This document shows, piece by piece, positions 56,907 to 64,000 of a stretch of 64,000 nt of DNA. The notes beneath the pieces were generated by a model. The model was given only the letters and a program-made list of their open reading frames with translations, did not search any database and was not told the origin of the DNA. Numbering within the stretch: the stretch's first letter is position 1; each line of letters starts with the position of its first letter. Source of the stretch: Macrothele yani (taxonomy: Eukaryota > Arthropoda > Arachnida > Araneae > Macrothelidae). Position numbers and translations under genes: made by a program. Location: NCBI GenBank assembly GCA_039090855.1, contig CM077005.1, positions 79,790,607 through 79,854,606 of the forward strand. Reading direction: 5' to 3'.

Positions 56907-57112
56907 CGCTGCGGTGACGCAGGGGTCTAAACGGTGGTTTCTGATAACTAGTCCTGGCTCAAATCCCGGTGAGACATGGATGCTGTGTTTGCTCTTATGG
57001 CACTGGCTCTCTTCCTTTTCTGGAACCAGCAGTCCTAAATTAGAGACGGGCGACTGCTTATAGCATTTTGAGTTGCTCACGGTGGTCGTTAAACCCTCAA
57101 TAAAAAAAGTGA
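56907..57112 (+). repeat. SINE family 1 (copy 10)
   Basis: Head gccgctgcggtgacgcaggg, B box gctcaaatcccgg, full body and A-tail. Possible short direct repeat aagtgt at both sides. Confidence 0.85.
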
Positions 57113-57319
57113 AGTGTTTCGTGAAGTTTTGGTTCATCGAATTGTACACCAGCAATTGGTTGAGGATAAAGAGAGCTTTGAGGATTAAGTAAATGGCTAT
57201 TTTCTCAAATTCAGGAACTCCGTCCCTTAGTTCTATTGCTGGCTTCAGTGTTTTTTTTGTTAGGGTTCAAATGGCCAATAGCAAGCTGATAACAACAAAA
57301 TAACTTTAAAACGTTATAT

Positions 57320-58490
57320 AGTGTGCAAGATTAAGACAGAGGGAAAGGGTATCGCAGAAATGGGTACAGCACTGAACTGTTCCACACAGGGAATACATCG
57401 ATTAACTGCAAAACATGGAGATTATAAAGCAAAACACCGATCCGGACGACACCGATCCGGACGACCCGAATGCACTTCATGTCGGAATGACAGAAAAATC
57501 TACACTGGCTTTTATACAACGACTGTCTGCACAGCAAATGCAAAACGAAAGTAGGCTAACAGTATCAAAAGATACCATCCACAGGTGTCTCAAGGCAAAA
57601 GGAACGTATGTGTCTCGGAAGATGGCACGCACGTCGCCTCTAACAGCAATTCACAAAACTGAAAGATTTTTTAATTCTTTTGGATGGAAGGTTTAACGAC
57701 CACCGTGGGCAACTCAATGGGCTCCTCTTTAATTTAAAGCTTGCAGTCGCCGTCCCTAATTTAGGGCCACTGGTTCCAGGGAAGGGAGAGAGCCAGTGTC
57801 GTAAGACAAACACAACATCCATGCCTCACGGGATACGAACCCGGACCCAACTGAGACGAATGGTCATAAGCCATCGCTTAGACCACTGCGCCACCGGGGC
57901 AACACTGAAGGATTACGACGTACAAGAGAACGTATGTCTTATAAAGTGCAGTGGCCATCAGTCATATTCAGTGAAGAACAAACGAGGAATTTAGACGGTC
58001 TACATGGCTGGATTTATTATTGGCATGACCTAAGGACAGAAATCCGGTCATTGTTCAGCGGACAGCAAGGCAGTAGTTCTGGCATTAAATGGGCAGGCTT
58101 TGCCTTTGTCAGACCAGCCTAACATTTCTGAATGGAGAATAGAATTCTCTAGACTATGAACAGGCGCTACATATCAATCTGTTCCCCTTCGGTGAACATC
58201 TCGGGGGTTCGCACTGAGCATACCAGTGCGACAACGCATCCGTCCACATATCATTGTCTACTAGAACGTGGCTAATCAGGTGTAACTTCATTGTATTACA
58301 GCGGTCTCCGTACAGTCCGGATCTCAATCCCATCAAAACTCTTTGAAGGATTTTGAGTACAGAAGTATATGATGGTTTGAAGTAGTCGAAGAACTGACGG
58401 CAACACTTGAAAATGGGTTCGTCACTGAAATCTATTCCATGGAGAATAGTGTTTTTGAACTCATACAGGTGTCTGAAAATACCACACCTA
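57320..58490 (+). pseudogene. Tc1-like element 12, decayed transposase split by a SINE
   Basis: N-terminal half: ALNCSTQGIHRL, then SRLTVSKDTIHRCLKAKG to about 57668. After the SINE: VQWPSVIFSEEQTRNLDG and GWIYYWHDLRTE, where the first catalytic Asp is Glu. Then SPDLNPIKTL, where Glu is Lys. Resembles Tc3-type transposases with the IYYWHDLR motif. Many stops. Confidence 0.75.
57669..57903 (-). repeat. SINE family 1 (copy 11) inside element 12
   Basis: Near-consensus minus-strand copy with poly-T start. An 11-bp duplication actgaa(a/g)gatt lies at 57658-57668 and 57904-57914. Confidence 0.92.
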
Positions 58491-58559
58491 TCTAATAACG
58501 GTATCTTTTACATTACTTAGCAGCTGTTAACGTGTTTAAAGACTAGACTGTCAGCCAAA

Positions 58560-59092
58560 AAAAAAGGAGGAAACGTTATGGTTTGGGGAATGCTTTTCTG
58601 GCATGCTTTGGGCCCTTTAGTTCGTGTTGATCAATGTCTGACCAGCACATCATATCTAAACATCGTTGCCGACCAAGTGCATCATATCTAAACATCGTTG
58701 CGGACCTGTCATGTGGATGGTTTATCCCAATGGCGATGGCAACTTTCAACAAGATAATGTGTCCTGCCATAGTGCTCGTATTGTGCAGGGTTGGTTTCTG
58801 GAACATGCCAGTGAGCTTACTTTGCTTAGGTGGCCCCCACAATCTCCAGATCTCAACCTGATTGAGAATTTGTGGGGTGAAGTTGAAAGAGCCATCAGAC
58901 AGCTGGATCCACAACCCTGCAATCTCACGCTCCTGGAAAGTGCTATTCATCAAGCATGGTCTGAGATTCCACAAACCGCCTATCAACATCACGTGGAGTC
59001 CATGCCACGAAGATTCGACGCAGTATTAAAGGCAAAAGGTGGCCCAACGAAGTACTGAGGGGGTGATCATAATAAAGTGGCCACTCAGTGCA
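58560..59092 (+). mobile_element. Tc1-like element 13, 5' truncated
   Basis: Transposase 3' half and the right terminal repeat (gtgatcataataaagtggcc then actcagtgca) before TA 59093-59094. No left end found. Confidence 0.8.
58580..59058 (+). pseudogene. Tc1 transposase 3' part of element 13
   Basis: VMVWGMLFWHALGPLVRVD, then a 27-bp direct repeat with 32-bp period (58648-58706) that breaks the frame. Then an open stretch with NFQQDNVSCHSAR (second Asp) and SPDLNLIENLWGEVER (Glu), ending GGPTKY at 59058. Confidence 0.85.
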
Positions 59093-59099
59093 TAACATA

Positions 59100-59506
59100 A
59101 TAATTTTGTTTCTCATCCATGGTCCTCCACTCAGTACAAACACAGACAGACAAGGTTTGAAAATCGCCTCACTATGTGGCACGTATCGAGAATCGCCGCC
59201 ACTGAATTTTAGGCCATAGATGCTGTAAATCCAAGCATCAAACTGAGTTATAAAAGTCTGAGGAATTATACCTATCGAAAAGTTAATTAATAGACGTATG
59301 TAAACTTCTTTCAGCTTCGACAACTGTTCAATCTCTGCAGCCAGTTCCACATATTTGTTGATTTTTGAGGCATAGTTAGACTGAATGTTACGGTCCAATG
59401 GTGTTGATACGCTAACAATGACTGCTTTCTTCTGTCTTTTTTCATACAGCTTTAGATCTTGACATTTGACAGTCACGGTTACATCTGTTCTGATCCTACG
59501 GTCTCA
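59100..59506 (-). pseudogene. R2-type LINE C-terminal fragment (endonuclease region)
   Basis: Minus strand: RRIRTDVTVTVKCQDLKLYE, then KKAVIVSVSTPLDRN, then KINKYVELAAEIEQLSKLKE, matching the region after the PD motif in restriction-like-endonuclease LINEs (VPLDRNV...KYxELAxEI). Distinct from the LINE at 6677-11890. The RTE element was inserted at its right edge. Confidence 0.6.
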
Positions 59507-59615
59507 ACATATTGTGTCATCATCATCATCATCATTGTCAACCATTATCAATCCACTGCTGGACGAAGGTCTCCCCAAGTTTCATCCACAACGGTCTGTC
59601 TTGTGCCAGTCTCCT

Positions 59616-62600
59616 TCATGTCACTCCCACATACTTTCGAATTTCATCCACCCATCTCCCATATGGTTTTGTTCTGGGTATTTTCCTGACCCTTGGTATC
59701 CAATCTAAAATTTCGGCTGTCCATCGATGGTCTGTCCTTCTGGTAGTATGTCCAGCCCATTGCCATTTCAGGGATTTAACTCTGATCATGATGTCTTCCA
59801 CTCTCGTCATTTTTCGGATCCCCGAGTTCCTCTTCTTATCTCTACTGGTTACACCAAGCATGCACCTCTCCATGCTGCTTTGAGTTGTCTGCAGCCTTTG
59901 TATGTCTCTTTTAGTTAAGGTCCACATCTCTGCACCATACGTAAGCACTGGAAGGATACATTGATCAAACACTTTTCTTTTAAGATATAATGGCATATTG
60001 CTCTTGAAAATTATGCTGTTTCTTCCAAAAGCTCTCCAGGCAAGTTTTGTACGCCGATTAATTTCTTCATCAATGTGAGCCTCACTTGATATCTGCTGTC
60101 CAAGATAAACGTACGTGTCTCTTATCTCCAGCTTTTCTTCATCAATCGATAAATCTTCATTTCTTGTAAAAACATTGAACATCACTTTTGTCTTCTCAAA
60201 GTTCATTTTTAATCCCATTTCTTTACTCTTGGCAGCAAGTTCCTGGATCATACTCTGCATCTCTGATGGGGTAGTTGCAAAAATGACTACGTCATCAGCA
60301 AAACGAAGGTGGGTTAGATAATCTCCATTAATCTTTATCCCTTTTTTTCCCAGTTCAGTGATTGAAAAACATTTTTTGCCGCCCCGGTGGCGCAGTGGTC
60401 TAAGGCGCTGGCCTCTGATCATTCGTCCGTAAGGGGTCTGGGTTCGAATCCCGGTCAGGCATGGATGTTGTGTTTGTCTTACGGCACTGGCTCTCTCCCT
60501 TCCCTGGAACCAGTGACCCTAAATTAGGGACGGGTGACTGCTTATAGCCCATTGAGTTGCTCACCGTGGTCGTTAAACCTCCAATCAAAAAAAAAAAAAG
60601 TAAAAGACATTTTCCAATGTGGCATTAAAGAGCTTCGGAGATATGGTGTCACCTTGTCTCATTCCTTTTCCCATTTTTATGTGTGTTGTATTTTCAAACA
60701 GCCGAATCTTTGCACTTGCATTTTCATAGATGTTATTGATCATCTTCAATACCGCAGGATTTCAGAGCCATTGTAACTGCTGATGGTTTCACCGAATCAA
60801 AGGCTTTTTCTTAATCGATAAAAGCCATGCACAATGGAAGTTCATGTTCCCTCGCTCTTTCAATTAGTTTTCTCAGTACGTGGATATGATCTATTGTGCT
60901 GTAGCCACTCCTGAATCCAGCTTGTTCTCTCGGTTGAGCCATGTCCAGTGTTACCTTCAAACGGTGTGAAAGAACTTTAGTGAAGATTTTATAAACAACT
61001 GAAAGCTGACTGATAGGTTTGTAGTTCCCGAGATCCTCAATGTCACCTTTTTTATGTAGCAGGATCATTGTAGCGTTGTTCCAATCCTCAGGAATCTTCC
61101 CTTCATTAAGGCATCGAGTGAAAATTTGGGCTAGTACTGATTCGATTTCTCCACTTGCTTCTTGTATGATGTCTACATTAATTCCATCTTCTCCTGGAGC
61201 TTTTCCCCGCTTCATATTCTTGATTGCATGTGCAACTTCTGCTGGGAGGACTGGAAGAACTCTGGTACTGGTACCTTTCATGATGTCTGGAGTGCATGTA
61301 TCATCCCTTACATATAATTTGGAGTAGAAATCTTTCACTCTTGTCAAAATTTCGCCTCTATTTCTTGTTACAGAAGCATCTTCTTTTCTCAGTGCCATTA
61401 CCTGTTTTCTTCCCTTACTGAGATGTCCCTTTGCTATCTTTAGGCTTTGGTTGTTTTCAATTGCTTTCCTCACTAGTTCACAGTTAAATTTTCTTACGTC
61501 TTCAGTGATACTTTTTCGTACTGTCTTGCAAAGCTCTCGATATTCCACTTTGGAAGTCACATGTTCTTGTGTTGTCCGCATCTCTCTTCTTTTTTGCATC
61601 AACATTTTGGTTTTTCCTGATAATTTGTTCACATGCAACTTGTTCTTAGACCCAGCTAATTTTGTTGCTGTTTCCATAAGAGCTGTGGTTACTTTTCTGT
61701 TAACTTCAGAAATATCCACTTCTTCCGATGTCAGGTCTTCTAAAGCAGAGAATCTGTTCTTCAGTTCCAACTTGAAGGTATTATGGTGTTTTTTAAGGTT
61801 GGTTATGTCAATACATTTTGGTTTGTCTTAAAAGCTTCTCACGTTCGAGTTTAGTGTTGAGGTGTATCTTACATCTCACCAATCTATGGTCACTACGTGT
61901 GTTGAACTTGTTTAGCACACTGCAGTCTTCTATGACGAATTTTTTGTTACACATAATAAAATCAATTTCACTTGTCGTCCCATTTGGATGTCTCCGTGTC
62001 CATTTCCTGTGTGGCTTTTTCTCGAAAAAGGAGTTCAAAATGAAAAACCCTTCTGCCTCTGTAAACTCAACGAGAGTATTTCCACACTGGTTTCTGTTGC
62101 CGTGACCGAATTTTTCTACTGAAGTTTCATTCTGTTGCCGTTGCCCTATTTTTGCATTGAAATCTCCCATAATTATCTTCAAGTGCTGCTTACCATTATT
62201 ATTTAGATGACGAATTTCCTCATAAAATTCTATTCTTCAATTTCTTCTTCAGGATGACTTGTGGTGGGTGCATAAGTTTGAATAATCTGAGCCTTGTATC
62301 TACCCGAGAGTTGCATAACGAGTCGCGCAGCTGTGTCAGAGGAACTTTCAACTTCTACAACTTTATCCTTCAGTTTCTTGTTTATTATAAATCCAACACC
62401 ACTAGTTCTGCCAGTATCTGTCCCATGATAGTAGAAGAGATGTCCACTTTTCAGTTCAATGAGATCTTCTCCTTTTCTCCTTACCTCACTTAGCCCGACG
62501 ATGTCCCACTTGATACTTTGTAGTTCCTCTTCCAATTTAAGAAGCCTTGAATCAGAAGATAGGGAGCGTCCATTATACGTAGCCATGGTCAGCATCAGAT

Positions 62601-62649
62601 GGCAGCCTAGTCCGGTCCTCCGGGGATTCTTAGCACCCTCTGCCTTCAT
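59616..62649 (-). pseudogene. RTE polyprotein: apurinic-type endonuclease plus reverse transcriptase
   Basis: From MKAEGAKNPRRTG (62649): MATYNGRSL and DIVGLSEVRRKGED (endonuclease motifs), TSGVGFIIN, TYAPTT. After a frameshift near 62200: IIMGDFNAKIG and TRSDHRLVRCKI (endonuclease His/Asp). After 61770: GKAPGEDGI, ILLHKKGD, LGNYKPISQL, QAGFRSGYST (RT blocks), and AFID then stop then EKAFDSV. After the SINE: GDYLTHLRFADDVVIFATT (FADD active site), GLKMNFEKTKVM, YVYLGQ, and the C-terminal WAGHTTRR and GRWVDEI. Only a few lesions, so a fairly young copy. Confidence 0.9.
60376..60601 (+). repeat. SINE family 1 (copy 12) inside the RTE LINE
   Basis: Closest to a consensus: gccccggtggcgcagtggtc, ggttcgaatcccgg, full body, A-tail of 13. 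Duplicated target roughly aaaa(a/g)acattt at 60365-60374 and 60602-60612. The empty-site sequence is visible in the other RTE copy near 47935-47950. Confidence 0.93.
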
Positions 62650-62947
62650 GTCGCACTGGCCGCTGCCTTGGCCAGGTACATTCCAGCTGCCGGAGACTGA
62701 GGGCCAAGATTTAAGTTGTGAAGTCCTCTTGGAGGGGTTTGGCCATAACTCACCACGCTGGCCAAGCGGGTGGGTAAGTGAGGGATAGCATATCCTCTAA
62801 TCCCGATGGTATATTTATACCGCTATTGACGGTCGTCAGAGCCCCTTTAGTGGGAGCAGGATGCACCACGAGAAGGCGGGGCTGACATTTGTCAAGGAGA
62901 GGCTGTGATGTTACGCATCACCTGACCTTACATCCCACATATTGTGT

Positions 62948-64000
62948 ATTGATCGTTATCTAGAATTTAAACGGGTTGATACATCTGACACTGATAGTCC
63001 TGTATCCTGAGCTAATCATTGATGCATTATCTTAACGACGGTGTTTGTCTTTCTGTATAATCAATGCTGGCTAGCGTGGTATCCAATTGTCTGTCTACAC
63101 ATACCGTATCGTCTACGTTTCTCACGTTGCAGATCCTTCTTCAAAATTCATTTTCTATAATTTTTGGTTGGAATCAATTTATCTTAAATACCACAATAAA
63201 TTCAGTGGTCTCTTCATATTTAATATTATCATCTCATGCCGGAGTGTGGAAATCGAGAACTATAAGTTTAAGTCCCTTTCCAGCAGGATAAAAATTTCAA
63301 GTTTTCTGAAATGTTTTCGTGGTGGAATGTATTAATTAAAACCATTTTCACGCAGATTATAGTGCTGCAAGAAAAGTTATTTTAAATAACAAAGCAAAAA
63401 CTGCTTCGTTTTGTTTTTGAAGGGATTTATTCTGGTGCGCTTACTCTTTTTAATTTCATTTTCACCTTTTTTTCCTGTGTCATTGCAAGCAAGAAAGTGA
63501 ATATCGAATTATGCGAGCTTTAGAGTGCAAAATAATCTTCATTTGGATTTTAACTGCCACTTATGTATTACAAAATATAGCTGTGTCATGGAAACTGCGA
63601 TAAGAATTTTCAGTGATCATAGCTTTACAACTTGGAACAGATAAACAAACGGGAGGGCAACTTCGAGAGTCTCAAGCCATTTGCACCTTTTCATGCTATA
63701 TTTCAGAATTTAAAAAATAGGAAAATAATAGAGGAATGCAGAGAGAGAAAGAGAGAGACTTTACCTAATTTGGGGTTTCTAGAGCATGAGAGAGGAGGGT
63801 AAGAAAACAATAGAACAAACATAATATCCATGTTTCTGTAAGAATAATCAACACATGTGAATGCAACTTTAAGTCACTTTTATGTCTCATGTCTTCTTAT
63901 GTAACTTTGGTCCTGCTTCATTGATCGAACTGCTAACATGTTTCTGTTGTTAAAATAGCGTATGTCCTGATAACACTGTACCTGAGTTCTGGTTGAAACT
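62948..64000. other. Spacer to window end
   Basis: AT-rich. 63755-63840 weakly resembles a minus-strand SINE family 1 body (cctaatttggggtttctag, aacataatatccatg). No gene. Confidence 0.35.

Larger units (their letters stand above)
59518..62936 (-). mobile_element. RTE-type LINE, near full length
   Basis: An 11-bp target-site duplication acatattgtgt flanks it (59507-59517 and 62937-62947). The 3' end on minus is a (TGA)n tail. The 5' end has a leader of about 290 bp. 3.42 kb including a 226-bp SINE, so about 3.2 kb, the usual RTE length. Encodes endonuclease then RT. Confidence 0.93.

Noticed and set aside
3457..60601. SINE heads as real tRNA genes
   Set aside because: Each is followed by the same non-tRNA body and A-tail, the anticodon arms do not fold well, and copies carry target duplications.
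62754..62936. A confident 5' ribozyme in the RTE leader
   Set aside because: I could not pair an HDV-like core by eye; left as something to compute rather than a call.

Overview
This is an animal nuclear genome window (AT-rich, introns, no operons) and almost certainly arthropod. It is dominated by Tc1/mariner DNA transposons, tRNA-derived SINEs and non-LTR retrotransposons. The only host gene recognised with confidence is on the minus strand: the first two coding exons of a vesicular monoamine transporter (VMAT, SLC18A family). Exon 1 (19365-19482) and exon 2 (4158-4611) join in frame across a 14,753-bp intron. The junction reads TTVVPIIP, as in insect-type VMATs. The rest of the gene lies left of base 1. 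A second possible host exon, a spliced terminal exon of unknown function, is at 52377-52720 on the minus strand.

Layout. 1-2100: a hAT (BED-finger) transposase fragment and a Tc1 element, to the left of VMAT exon 2. 4158-19482: VMAT exons 2 and 1. The intron holds a tandem array of tRNA-containing 327-bp units next to exon 2, several SINEs, an R2/R4-type LINE (minus strand, RT plus restriction-like endonuclease) split by a nearly intact Tc1 copy, and a Tc1 element with another Tc1 nested inside it. 20100-30400: VMAT upstream DNA with a Tc1 carrying a 479-bp TA-flanked insert, a decayed Tc1, exactly twenty 61-bp satellite units, an internally deleted mariner, a tRNA-like sequence and another Tc1. 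30400-39900: sparse, with decayed Tc1s, SINEs and hairpins. 39947-45246: two copies of an element built of about 146-bp tandem units, each with a DR1-type nuclear-receptor motif, flanking a decayed mariner. 46575-48510: a mariner split by an RTE LINE fragment with a target-site duplication. 50610-59092: Tc1 elements, one with a full uninterrupted ORF but a lost catalytic Glu. 59518-62936: a near full-length RTE-type LINE with an 11-bp target-site duplication, itself carrying a SINE.

The window reads as a layered record of transposition. Nesting gives relative ages: the R2/R4-type LINE is older than its Tc1, the host Tc1 is older than the Tc1 in its N-terminal half, the mariner is older than the RTE fragment, and the RTE is older than its SINE. 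Three tRNA-related repeat families are present. A second theme is a set of near-perfect short-spacer inverted repeats, two of which lie in transposon sequence, resembling replication template-switch products. I found no prokaryotic-type system, CRISPR array or toxin gene. The best candidates for something undescribed are the DR1-bearing 146-bp repeat element and the cluster of snap-back palindromes around 49.9-50.8 kb.
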